From positions 106,610 to 170,609 of the forward strand of contig JAREIK010011389.1 of the NCBI GenBank assembly GCA_029783825.1: a DNA stretch of 64,000 nt, read 5' to 3'. Shown one piece after another: positions 27,827 to 40,169 of the stretch (positions are counted from its first letter, which is position 1; the number at the start of each line of letters is the position of its first letter). Under the pieces are notes generated by a model. That model searched no databases, was not told the DNA's origin, and worked only from the letters and a program-made list of their open reading frames with translations. A program made the translations under genes and the position numbers. The DNA is from Sapria himalayana. Its lineage: Eukaryota; Streptophyta; Magnoliopsida; Malpighiales; Rafflesiaceae.

Positions 27827-30800
27827 AGGGTTAGGAGTTTAGTAATTTAAGTATTTAGGTATTTTGTGGTTTATAGGTTTTATTTAAATAATTAAATAAC
27901 AAAAAAAATATTTTTATGATTTTTTCTCATTATCAATGTTATAACCATTGAAAATATTATAATTTTTAATTTTTTTCAAATATTAATACAATATTTAATT
28001 ATAATAATCAAAAAAATTAAATATCATGTAAATTCAATATAAATAATTTTATTGATCGATATTATAATACTGATCATAAAATATATTAATAAACTATTAA
28101 TAATATTATACATATTAATTAAAATATATTTGCAAATCCTAAAATGATTCAAAAAAAAGTAAAATTTATTACTAAATAATAATTTTTTAATTTTAAATTT
28201 TTGATTCTTTTTATAAGCTTATAAATTTTTTTGATGAAGATAAATTATTTATATTATATTTGTCTCATTCATAAATTTTTTATATATTTAATATTTCTAT
28301 AAAAATAAACTGATAAATAATTAAAATGAATATTGAAATTATAATGAATACAAATAAAAATGATATTTATGATTAATTATTTATGGTATACCTGTTTAAT
28401 GGTTTAAGTATTTAAGAGTTTCAGAGTTTAGAGATTTAAGTGTTAAGGCATTTAGTAGTTTATGTGTTTTATTTAAAAAATGAAATAACAAAAAAATTAT
28501 TTTTCAAATTTTTTATCAATTTTGAAGGTTATAAACTTTATAAATATAATAATTTTTAAATTTTTTCAAATGTGAATACATTATTTAGTTATAATAAACT
28601 TAATAATTATATATCATGTAAGTTAAAAATAAACAATTTTATTGATAGTTATTAATAAACTAAATATAAATATAAATATAATAATGATCAAAAAATAAAG
28701 TAATAAACTATTATTTATTGATAGATATTTATATATTATTTAAAAATACATAAACCATTAAAGTTGGTTTAAATGTTTAAGTATTTAAGGGTTTTGGGGT
28801 TTTGGGGTTTAGGAGTTTAATGATTTAAGCGTTGAGGCATTTAGTAGTTTATAGTTTTTATATAAACAATAAAATAACAAAAAATTTATTTTTGTGATTT
28901 TATCTCATTTTCAAAGATTATAACCTTTAAAAATATAATAATTTTTAAATTATTTTCAAAGGTAGATATGATATTTAGTTATAATAATCTTTATAATTAT
29001 ATATCATATAAATTCAATATAAACAATTTTATTGATAAATATTCTAATAATGATCAAAAAATAAATTAATAATCTAATATTAATAAGATAGATATCAAAT
29101 AAAATAGAATTACAAAACCTAAAATGATTCAGAAGCAAAGCAAAATATATTACTATATAATAATTTTTTCTTTTTAAAATTTTTTTTCTTTCAAAAAGTT
29201 TATCTATATTTTTTTGATGAAAAATAATTTATATAAATTATTTTTGCCTAGCTCAATTTATTTTGTAATTAATATTTATATATAAATAAACAAATAAATA
29301 ATTAAAATGAATATTTAAAATTATAATAAAAAAAATGAGATTTATTATTTATTATTTAAGGATACTGTTTTATTTTAAATTAAATCTGTCTCACTAATAA
29401 TTTATTTTGTAATTAATATTTCTAGAAAAAAAATGATAAAAAATTAAAATAAAAATTTAAAATTATATTGAATAAAAATTAAAATGAGATTTATGATTTA
29501 TTATTAATCTATACCAGTTTAATGGAATAAGTATTTAGAGGTTTTGTCGTTTAGGAGTTTAGTAATTTATGTTTTTAGGCTTTTAGTGGTTTATAGGTTT
29601 TATTTAAAAAATAAAATAATAAAAAAAATTTCTATAATTTGTCATCATTTTCATAGGTTATAACCTTTGAAAATATAATAATATTTACAATTTTTTGAAA
29701 TGTGAATACAATATTTAGTTATAATAATATTAATATTTATATATCATTTAAATTCAATATAAAAAAAATTTTATTGATAGATAATATAATAATGATCAAA
29801 AATTAAATTAATAAACTATTAATAAAATGATAGATTTTAAATAAAAAATATTTACAAAACCCAAATTGATTCAAAATAAAAGTAAAATATATTATTGGAT
29901 AATAATTTTAAATTTTAAAATTTTTACTTCTTTTATAAGCATATATATATATTTTAAATTATATTTGTCACAGTCATTATTTCTTTTGTAATAAATATTT
30001 CAATAAAAATAAATTAATAAATAATTAAAATGAATATTTAAAATTATAATAAATAGAATTAAAATTAGATTTTTTAATTATTAAGTTGTATATAGCAGGT
30101 TAATGGTTTATATATTTTGGCATTACGGGGTTTAGAAGTTTTTTGATTTAACTGTGCATGCATTTAGTGGTTTATAGGTATTATTTACAAAAAATATCAA
30201 AAAAATTTTTTTTAATGATATTTTCAAAGGTTATAACCTTTGAAAATATAATAATTTTTAAATTTTTTCAAATATGAATACTATATTTAGTTATAATAAT
30301 CATTATATTTATATATCATATAAATTCAATATAAATATTTTTATTGAAAAATATAATAATAATGATCAAAGAATAAATTAATGATTTTTTATTAATAAGA
30401 TAGATATCAATTTAAATATAATTACAAAACCTAAAATAATTCAGAAATAAAGCAAAATATATTACTTTATAATATTTTTTTGTTTTGAATTATTTTTCTT
30501 TTAAAAAGTTTATTTATATTTTTTTGATGAAAAATAATTATATAAATTATATTTGTCTAACTCAATTTATTCTGTAATTAATAATTATATAAAAATAAAC
30601 GAATAAATAATTAAGATGAATATTTTAAATTATCATGAAAAATACAATATTTAGATTTATTATTTATTATTTAGGGTATACCGGTATAAAATGATTATCT
30701 ATTTAGGGTTTTCGAGATTTACGAGTTATTGATTTAAGTATCTAGGCATTTAGTGGTTTATAGGATTTATTTAAACATTAAAATAGCAAAAAAATTATTT

Positions 30801-31264
30801 TTGTTATTTTTCACATTATCAAAGGTTATAACATTTGAAAATATAAGAATTTTAAAATTTTTTTAAAATGTCAATAAAATATTTAGTAATAATAATCATT
30901 ATAATTATATATAATATAAACTATTTATAAATAATTTTATTGATAGATATGATATCCATTATAAAAAAATAAATTAATAAACTATTATTAATATGATAGA
31001 TATAAATTAAAATATAATTATAAAACCTAAAATGATTCAAATCAATGTAAAATTTATTACTAAATAATAATTTTTTGTTTTTAAATTTTTACTTCTTTTT
31101 ATAATATTATATTTTTGTTTATTAAAAGTAAATTATTAATATTATATTTGTCTGACTAATTATTTATTTTATAATTAATATTTATATAAAAAATAAACTA
31201 ATAAATATTTAAAATGAATATTTAAAATTATAATGAATACAAATTAAAATGAGATTTAAGATTT
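27827..31264 (-). repeat. AT-rich satellite array (block 5)
   Basis: Minus-orientation monomers, with boxes near 27940, 28530, 28915, 29660, 30233 and 30820. At 28630-28785 is the rearranged monomer that matches, inverted and at roughly 90 percent by eye, the one at 4560-4715. Both lie about 0.9 kb outside their S segment, tying this block to block 1 as an inverted duplicate. A 32-bp perfect palindrome occupies 30218-30249. Confidence 0.92.
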
Positions 31265-31269
31265 ATTAT
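31265..31269. repeat. left target-site duplication of the solo LTR
   Basis: ATTAT is repeated directly at 31843-31847. Removing the insert and one copy restores the normal satellite monomer sequence across the site. Confidence 0.8.
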
Positions 31270-31842
31270 TGCTGTATAATTAATTTATTTGTTGATAATC
31301 TGTTTGTATAACCAAATATTTTTTCTTTTTTAATATTTTCATGTAAATGCATGAAAGGAAATATTAAGAGGCCGGGGATGCAGCAGTAGCACAATAATAG
31401 AGGTCTCGCTGACCGCACAGTATGCCGAAATTGGAGTAGAGCCTGACCTGTCTCATGATCCGACCCGCTCTGGTTAAATAAACCAAAAGAAATTTCAATA
31501 TTAAATGTTTTGTAATTTTATTTTCGGGTTACTATTTTTGGACCCGTGGAACTATTCATCATCTCTATATCTTCTCTCTGTGTGATTTATTGCGACTATC
31601 CTGTGGGCTACATATTGTAAGACATTTTTGTTACTTTAATCTGTAATGCATAAGCATTTTCTTTTGGATTTAGTTAGTCGTACTGAGCAACTAGCGAACC
31701 ACATTATTTTCGGTGATTATTTCTCGTTTTTTGATTCTATCATGGATGATTGCTGAATTGGGATATATATATTGCTTGTATTTTGTTGTTTATGTGTTTC
31801 TGTATCTCAATCTCACTACCGTGGAAGCACAATTGCCCAACA
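31270..31842. mobile_element. solo LTR (573 bp) inserted in a satellite monomer
   Basis: A 573-bp insert of ordinary base composition begins TGCTGT and ends CCCAACA, the TG...CA boundaries of an LTR, with exact 5-bp duplications (ATTAT) on both sides. No internal coding region, primer-binding site or polypurine tract lies beside it. It therefore looks like the product of recombination between the two LTRs of a retrotransposon. The orientation is unclear: TGTTGGG on the minus strand is a common plant LTR start, while the plus strand has TTAAATAAACC and CTCTATATCTTC tracts that could be promoter-like. It is absent from the corresponding inverted arm on the left, so it is probably younger than that duplication. 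The Copia or Gypsy family is undetermined. Confidence 0.8.
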
Positions 31843-31847
31843 ATTAT

Positions 31848-34800
31848 ATATGGTATACCAGTTTAATGGATCGATTATTTAGGGGTTTTGTCGTTTAGAA
31901 GTTTAGCAATTTATATTTTTAGGCATTTAGTGGTATATAGGTTTTATTTATATAATAAAAATAATTTTTTTTTATTTTTTTTAGATTTTCAAAGGTTATA
32001 ACCTTTAAAAATAAAATAATTTTTAAAATCTTTTGAAGAGTGAATACCATGTATAATTATATTAAGCTTATTAATTATATACCATATAAATTCAATATAA
32101 ATAATTTTAATGATAGATATTATAATAATGATCAAAAATTAAATTAATAAACTATTATTAATAATCTAAATATTAATTAAAATATATTTACATACCACAA
32201 AATGATTCAAAATCAAATAAAAATATATTACTAAATAATAATATTTAATTTTTAAAATTTTCCATCTTTTTATAAGCTTATATTTTTTTATGATTAAAAA
32301 TAAATTATATAAATAATATCTCTCACTCGAAATTTATTTTGTAATTAATTTTTCTAAAAATTTAAAAATAAATATTAAAATGAATATTTAAAATTAATAT
32401 AAATAGAAATAAAAATGAGATTTATTATTTATTAAGTAGTATACAGCTGTTATAAGGTTTAAGTATTTAGTTGTTTCGGGTTTTATGAGCTACTAATTTA
32501 GTAAGTAAACATTTAATGGTCTATAGGTTTTATTTTAAAAGAAATAACAAAAAAATTATTTTTTGTATTCTTTCTCATTTTTTAAGATTAAAACCTTTGA
32601 AAATATAATAATTTTAAATTTCTTTTCAAAAGTGAATACAATATTTATTTATATTAATCATAATAATTATATATCATAAAAATTCAATATAAACAATTTT
32701 ATTCATAGATATTCTAATAATTATCAAAAAAATAAATTAAAAATCTATTATGAATAAGATTGATATTACTTAAAATATAATATCAAAACCTAAAATGATT
32801 CAAAATCAAAGCAAAATATATTACTTAATAATAATTATTTGTTTTAAAATTTTTTTCCTTTTTATAAGCTTATCTATTTTTTGATGAAAACCAATTTTTA
32901 TAAATTATATTTTTAACTCATAATTTATTTTATAATTAATATATATATATAAATAAAAAACTTAACAATAAAAATGAATTTTTTAAATTATAATGAAAAC
33001 AAATAAAAATGATATTTATTAATTATTATTTAGGGTATACCGGTTTAAAGGATTATCTATATAGGGGTATCGAGATTTTGTAGTTTAGTGATTTAAGTGT
33101 TTAGACATTTAGTGATTTATAGGTTTTAATTAAATAATGTAATAACAAAAAAAAATATTTTTTTTATTTTTTCACATGATCAAAGGTTATAAACTTTGAA
33201 ATTATAAAAATTTTAAAAGTTTTTTCAAAAGTAAATACAATATTTCGTTATAATAATTATTAAATTTATATATCATATAAATTCAATATAAACATTTTTA
33301 TTGATAAATATTCTAATAATGATCAAAAAATAAATTAATGATCTATTATTAATAAGTTAGATATCAATTAAAATATAATTACAAAACCTAAAATGATTTA
33401 GAAACAAAGCAAAATATATTACCATATAATATTTTTTTGGATTTAAAATTATAATGAAAAAAATAAAAATGAGATTTATTATTTATTATTTAGGATATAC
33501 ATGTTTAAAAAATATATCTATCTATGGTTTTCGAGATTTAGAAGTTATTGATTTAAGTATTTAGGCATTTAATGGTTTATAGGTTTTATTCAAACAATGA
33601 AATAATAAAAAATTAATTTTTGATATTTTTTCAAATTTTCAAAGGTTTTAACATTTGAAAATATTATAATTTTAAAATTTTTTAAAAATGTGAATACAAT
33701 ATTTAGTAATAATAAATATTATAACTATATATAAAATAAACTAAATCTAAACAATTTTATTGATAGATATTATATCAATTATCAAAAATAAATTAATAAA
33801 CTATTATTAATATGATAAATATAAATTAAAATATAATTAAAAAACCTAAAATGATTCAAAATCAAAGTAAAATTTATTACAAAATAATAATTTTTTTTTG
33901 TTTTTGCATCAATTTATAAGCTTATATGTTTTTTTGATGAAAAATATATTATTTAAATTATATTTGTATAACTCATAATTTATTTTGTAATTAATATTTC
34001 TATAAATTATTTAAATTATATTTAAGTATTATGAATTTAAAGGTTTAAGTATTTAGGAGCTTCGCGGTTTAGCAGTTTAGATATTTATGTATTTAGGCAT
34101 TTAATGGTTTATAAGTTTTATTTAAACAATGATATAACAAAAAATTTATTTTTGTTATTTTTTCTCAATTTTGAATGTTATAAACTTTGAAAATATAATA
34201 ATTTTTAAATTTTTTTAAATATGTGAATACTATATTTAGTTATGACAGTCTTAATAATTATATTTCATGTAAATTCAATATAAACAATTATATTGAAATA
34301 TATTATATTAATGATCAAAAAATAAATTAATAACCTATTATTAATAAGATATATATTTTCTAAAATATATTTGCAAATTGTAAATTTATTCAAAATCAAT
34401 GTAAAATATAATACTAAATAATAATTTCTTTGATGTTTTGCTTCTTTTTATAAGTTTATATTTTTGTTATTAAAAGTAAATAATTTAAATTATATTTGTC
34501 TTCCACATAATTTTTTTTAATTTGTAATTCTATAAAAATTAACTAATAAATAATTAAAATGAAAATTTAAAATTATAATGAATACAAATAAAATTGATAA
34601 TTATTATTTATTATTCAGGATATACTAGTTTAATGGTTTAAGTATTTAGGTGTTTTGGGGTTTAGTGATTTAAGTGTTTAGGACTTTAGTGATTTACAGT
34701 TTTTATTTAAATAATAAAAAAATAAAAAATTAAAATTTTTTATTTTTTTTAATTTTTGAAGGTTATAACCTTTGAAATTATAATAATTTTTAATTTTTTT

Positions 34801-36460
34801 TAAATGTGAATATAATATTCAGTGATAATAATCTTAATAATTATATATAATGTAAACTCAATATAGATAATTTTATTAATAGTTTTATAATAATGAACAA
34901 TAAAAAATTAATAAACTATTATTAATAAGAATGATATAAATTAAAATATAATTGCAAAATATAAAATGATTCAAAATAAAAATAAAATATATTACTAAAT
35001 AATAAATTTTTGTTTTTAAAATGTTGCCTCTTTTTATAAGGATATATTTTTTTAATGAAAAATAAATTATTTAAATTAGATCTGTCTCACTAATATTTTA
35101 TTTTGTAATTAATATTTCTATAAAAATAAACTGATAAATAATTAAAATAAAAATTTAAAATTATACTTAATTAAAATTAAATTGAGATTTATGATTTTTT
35201 TATTAATGTACACCTATTTAATAGTTTGAGTATTTATATGTTTTGTCGTTTAGGAGTTTAGGAATTAATGTTTTCAGGCATTTAGTGGATTATAGGTTTT
35301 TTTAAACAATAAAATAACAAAAAAATTTGGTAAATTTTTCTCATTTTCATAGGTAACCTTAGAAAATATAATGATATTTAAAATTTTTTGAAATGTGAAT
35401 ACAATATTTAGTAATAATAATATTAATAATTATATATCATATAAATTCAATATAATAATTTTTTTGATAGATAATATAATAATGATCAAAATTTAAAATA
35501 ATAAACTATTAATAAAAAGATTGATATTAATTAAAAAATATTTACAAAACCAAAATTGATTCAAAATGAATGTAAAATATTTTACTGGATAATAATTTTT
35601 AATTTTTAAATTTTTACTTCTTTTATAAGCATATATTTTTTTGATTAAAAAAATTAATTAAAATATATTTGTCGCTCTCATAATTTAATTTGTAATAAAT
35701 ATTTCTATAAAAATAAACTAATAAATAATTAAAATGAATATTTAAAATTATAATAAATAAAAATAAAAATTAGATATATTAATTATTATGTAGTATATAA
35801 CAGTTTAATGGTTTATGTATTTATGCATTATAAGGTTTAGAAGTTTACTGATTTAACTGTGTATGCATTTAGTGGTTTATAGGTTTTATTAAAAAAATAA
35901 AATAAAATTATTTTTATTATTATTTGATATTTTCAAAGGTTATAACCTTTGAAACTATAATAATTTTTAATTTTTTTTCAATTGTGAATACAATATTTAG
36001 TTATAATAATCATTATATTTATATATCATATAAATTCAATATAAAAACTTTTTATTGATAAATATTCTAATAATGATCTAAAAATAAATTAATAATCAAT
36101 TATTAATAAGATAGATATCAATTAAAATATAATTACAAAACCTAAAATGATTCAGAAGAAAAGCAAAATAATTTACTATATAATAATTTTTTGTTTTGAA
36201 ATTTTTTTTTCCTTTAAAAAGTTTATCAATTATTTTTTGATGAAAAAAAATTTATATAAATTATATTTGTCTAACTCAATTTATTTTGAAATTAATATTT
36301 ATATATAATTAAACAAATAAATAATTAAAATTAATATTTAAAAATATAATAAATAGCAATAAAAAATAGATTTATTAATTTTTAAGTTGTATTTTTCCAT
36401 TTAATGGTTTATGTATTTGGGCATTATGGGGTTTAGGAGTTTACTGATTAAACTTTATAT
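31848..36460 (-). repeat. AT-rich satellite array (block 6)
   Basis: Minus-orientation monomers, with boxes near 32000, 32590, 33190, 33640, 34180, 34765, 35350 and 35945. The octamer block at 34626-34705 is the clearest in the window: ten consecutive 8-bp units in register, each with TTT at positions 4-6. A shortened monomer type lies at about 34000-34070. The last about 140 bp before hAT copy B (from about 36330) carries the AATAAATAGCAA variant shared with the flanks of copies A and D. Upstream of that point the monomer type differs, indicating a recombination breakpoint near 36310-36340. Confidence 0.92.
34626..34705 (-). repeat. 8-bp subrepeat block, telomere-like (best example)
   Basis: Ten consecutive octamers of form NNNTTTAN (seven as NNNTTTAR) run without register slips. 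They include GGGTTTAG, GTATTTAG and GTGTTTAG. The same block occurs in nearly every monomer, as CCTAAACC-like octamers on the other strand in the left arm (for example from 9421). The word resembles the plant telomere heptamer TTTAGGG, but the period is 8. Confidence 0.85.
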
Positions 36461-36468
36461 GCATTTAG
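36461..36468. repeat. left target-site duplication of hAT copy B
   Basis: GCATTTAG, repeated exactly at 40170-40177. Confidence 0.92.
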
Positions 36469-39400
36469 TAGGGCTGCTCATGGGACTCGGAGATTCGCGA
36501 CCCGACCTGAAGTCTTGTCCTGAAAGATTCGGGACTAAGAAAAATCCTCTGACTTTGACTTTTCATGTCCCGTTCTGTCACGTATTTTTTCTTCTGTGAT
36601 GATTCCGGATTTTAAGCAATATTTATCCCGAGAACCAACCCATACTAAAAAACCGATACTAGAACCAGGAATATATATATATAATACATCAAGATGCCAC
36701 CAATTCTGCTATTGCCCATCCAATTCCGATGCACATATTTCTGTTTCGACTAGTTCCATGCCCACCTCATGCCATTCCAGCCGTGTTTAGTTAGGTCCAG
36801 CCCTTGTCCATCACACTTCTAGTTGCCTCCACCATGTCCCAGATGCCACCAGCCTTTTGGTTTATTTGTTTGACGATAATTGAGTGATTAATTATTTTAT
36901 TATTTGTCTCAGTCAGTTTTGTTGAGTATTGGTTATGGTGTTGTGGTTGGGTCGAATGAGTGGGTTGAATGTGTTAGAGTCAGTTTTGTAGAGCTTGCTT
37001 ATTTGAAATATTTATATGTATTTATGCTTAACAAATCATATTAATTAATGGAAATGCAGATGGCACAATCCACGGGTAAACTAAAAAAATATAATAAATT
37101 GAAGATGATCACATCTCAAATGATCAAAGTACTGGTAAATCCAATCATCATCCTTTCACGAACCTTCCTATTGTTATAGCAAGTTCTTCAATTCCAATTG
37201 TAAAAGAAAGTCAAGTACATCTGAACCTCAAGCTCATAAAAAGTATAAGTCTACTGTTTGGAAAACATATGTGATTTTAGTTGATTCAGAAGGAAATGAA
37301 ACTGGTAGGGTAGCTTGTATATGGTGTAGGAAAGAATAATTGGCAAAAAGTGATCAAGGTACTACGGGTTTATGGAAATACTTGAGAGAGACTTGTAGGA
37401 AATATCCAAACAAAAAAGAATTAATAGAAGCTCACAAAGGAAAAGACAAATCACAATCATTGTTGAGTTTCACTAAAGGTACTAGTTCTGAGGATAACAA
37501 ATTAACTTGTTGGCAATTTGATCAACAACTTGTTAGGGAGGCTTTGGTGAAAATGATCATAAAAGATGAATTTTCTTTTTGTTTTGTTGAGAGGGATGAG
37601 TTTAAGGAGTTTTGTATAGTTAGTGTGCCTCAATTTAAAATTTTATCTAGGCACTTGACACTGAGTGATTGTTTTTCTTTGTTTTTGAAGGAAAATAACA
37701 AATTATTTGATAACATATCATCTCATTGTTGTAGAGTTTCATTGACTACCAACACTTGGACTAGCATTCAAAATTTGTCTTATATATGTTTGACTGTTCA
37801 TTTCATTGATTCTCAAATGGAATATTCATAAAAGGCTTTTGAACTTTTGTGCAATTAAATGTCATTCTGGAGTTAATATTAGAAATGCTATTGAGTTTTG
37901 CATGAATGAATAGGGTTTGAGAAAGTTGATGATCATTACTATTGCCAATGCATCAAATAATGATGTTGCAGTTGAACAATTGAAAAAAAGGCTTGTGAAG
38001 ATAAGTGTTGTACCTTTGAAATGCGAGCATTTTGATATGAGATGTTGTGCTCATATACTAAACTTAATTTTCTGAGATGGAATTGGAGTAATTGAGGGTG
38101 CTATTCAAAAAATTATAGGTGTGGTGAAATATGTGAGGTGTAGTCTTAAAAGATTAGATATGTTTAAGTTATGTGTTAAAGAAGTAAACTTGACATATAG
38201 ATCTTCATTGCATTTAGATTTTCCTACAAGTTGGAATTCTACTTATTTGATGCTACAAACTGATATAAAATATCAAAAAGAATTTGATAAGTTGGAGGAC
38301 AAAGACAAAAGGTTTTTGAAGGTGGTTGGTTCAAACGTTCCAACTGAGAGAGACTGAACAAACACCAAAATTTTGGCTCGTTTCTTGAAAACTTTTTATG
38401 CTGTAACTTGTAAATTTTCTAGCTCATAATATTCTACCTCTAGTGTTTATTTTCCTCAAATTATTTGAATTTTGAAAAAAATTGAGCTTTATGAAAATAG
38501 TAAAGATAAAATAGTGTCTGAAATGGGTATGAAAATGAGGCATAAATTCAACAAATATTGGGGTTCTCTTTAGTCAACAAATATTATACTTTTTGTAGCA
38601 ATAGTGTTGGATCCTAGATATAAGCTGAAATATCTAAAGGTTAAGTACACTTAGCATTACGAAGAGGAATTGGCTAAAAATTTGGTGAAAAAAGTTTATA
38701 AATGCTTTAAATGAGATGATGGATGATTATAAAGATTTAAATGAAGATGAATCAAAAGATGATAAATTCTCTTCTACTGTGTTGAACAAAAATGATGATT
38801 TCTTTGATGGCAGTGATACTTATGTTGATGATTTTTTTTTGATGAATTGGAGAAAGAACAAGAAGTTGCAGCTTTGGAAGAGTTGGATACGTACTTGGAG
38901 GACAAACTTGAAAAAAATAGAATTGATTTTGATATTCTAAACTGGTGGAAGGTAAATGAGGTTAGGTATCCTTATTTGGCAAATGTAGCAAGGGATGTAT
39001 TTTCTATCCAAGCATCTAGTGTGGCATATGAATCTACATTTAGCACATGGGGGAGAACTTTAGATAAATTTAGGAGTTCTTTAACACCTATTACAGCTGA
39101 AGTACTCATATGTCTACAAGATTGGTTGAGAAGCTCAAACAAACCTATTGAAATTTAAGAATTAGTTCAAGACCTTGATGATAATGAATCAGGTTAGTAT
39201 ACAAATCTTGTAAATTATAATTTCACTTTTACTTATTTTATTCATTCGATTTAATAAAAATATGGTTTAATTAGAATTTTTAGAGGGGTCACAAGATCCA
39301 AATATTCTAACAACTATAGTTGGCGAACTAAATTTGGAATGGGTGTATTATATTTTATAAGGTAATATTTTCTTTTTTTATTACTCTTTCATCTTAGAAA

Positions 39401-40169
39401 TTTATGTCTACATGATTAACACGCTTTCATCTTTGGTTGTCCTTCTATAGTGGAGGAAGAAAAAGGAGGAGTTGTAGAAGAGATAATTAATTGGGTTCTG
39501 ATTTTCGTTGCTGTTCTGGGACGAACCTTTGAATTGATTATTATCATGGTTGTTATTAGTTGTATTTTTTTTTGTTATATTAAGCTGCGTAATTTTAGCA
39601 ATTACTTAAGTAGTAATTGCTGCTACCAATGTTTGAGGTCATCTTTAGCTATTCCTTAATATTTTAAGTAATTGTTTGAAAAAATGTAGTATTGCTATTA
39701 TGGTTAACTTTCACTCGGCTGAACAAAGCCAACTTGTGACAAAACAAAGAACCAAATTAAGCACACAACTCGGTCCCGTTCTATTTAACATTTCTACCCT
39801 TTTCTGCACATCAAAGCTTTTGACAAGGCAATGGAACTCGTTTGCAGTATTCAGCCTATTTGACAAAACAAAATTGGCCCAATTTGAGTTTGAAAGATAC
39901 ATAACTAAGGAATGATAAATGGTACAACAAAAGGTTTCGACATGAACTAACTTGGCTGGTTTGAAGAAAATAAATTGAAAAAAATGTCTGAAATCCGTTC
40001 CGTTCCAGAACCATTTTGACCTACCCAAAATCCCCGATCTACGTCTCGACTCCTCCCAAAATTTTCAACCTATGGGATGGGTCTGGATCTTCAAAAAAAA
40101 ATCTCTGAACTGTGGGAAGGGATTGGAGATTTGAAATCCCCATCCCGTCCCGTCCCATGAGCACCCCTA
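36469..40169 (+). mobile_element. hAT element copy B, both ends present (3701 bp)
   Basis: Begins TAGGGCTGCTCATGGGAC and ends with GTCCCATGAGCACCCCTA, an imperfect terminal inverted repeat of about 18 bp, flanked by a perfect 8-bp duplication. Subterminal regions are rich in GGGAC and GTCCC words. In order it holds a leader with an AT microsatellite (36671-36682), a decayed BED-hAT transposase gene (37048-39197), possible small 3' exons, and a long 3' non-coding end (39520-40169). The family matches the plant hAT group whose domesticated relatives include RICESLEEPER-type proteins. This copy is dead but structurally complete, so it is the reference for the others. Confidence 0.93.
37048..39197 (+). 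pseudogene. hAT transposase pseudogene (copy B)
   Basis: Domains in order: an N-terminal BED-type zinc finger (about 37240-37400; CIWC then LWKYLRETC, with tyrosine where the zinc-binding histidine is expected); a catalytic core start with NTWTSIQ near 37750, where the usual DTWTS aspartate is asparagine; a second catalytic motif near 37943 reading ANASNND instead of DNAS; VLDPRYKLKYL near 38610; and the hATC dimerisation region ending SSLTPITAEVLICLQDWL (to about 39135). Breaks: a one-base loss near 37214, stops at 37337, 37911, 38073, 38427, 38571, 38652 and 39156, and a one-base gain near 37817. A CAG-GTTAGT donor at the end, TAG acceptors near 39280 and 39450, and a second donor near 39360 suggest that the ancestral gene had short 3' introns. 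No activity is possible. Confidence 0.9.

Noticed and set aside
31843..31862. TGGTATACCAG after the LTR as a tRNA primer-binding site
   Set aside because: The same word is part of the ordinary satellite monomer; sequence after the target duplication is plain satellite.
31713..31898. 61-codon frame across the right end of the solo LTR
   Set aside because: It runs through the LTR boundary and target duplication into satellite, so it cannot be an ancestral gene.
36411..36790. Two open frames of 62 and 64 codons overlapping the left end of hAT copy B
   Set aside because: One crosses the element border from satellite into the terminal repeat, so it is accidental. The other covers the leader with its microsatellite.
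39711..40028. 105-codon open frame on the minus strand near the end of hAT copy B
   Set aside because: Antisense to the 3' non-coding end of the element, with no conserved motif; the equivalent region of copy C is not preserved as a frame.
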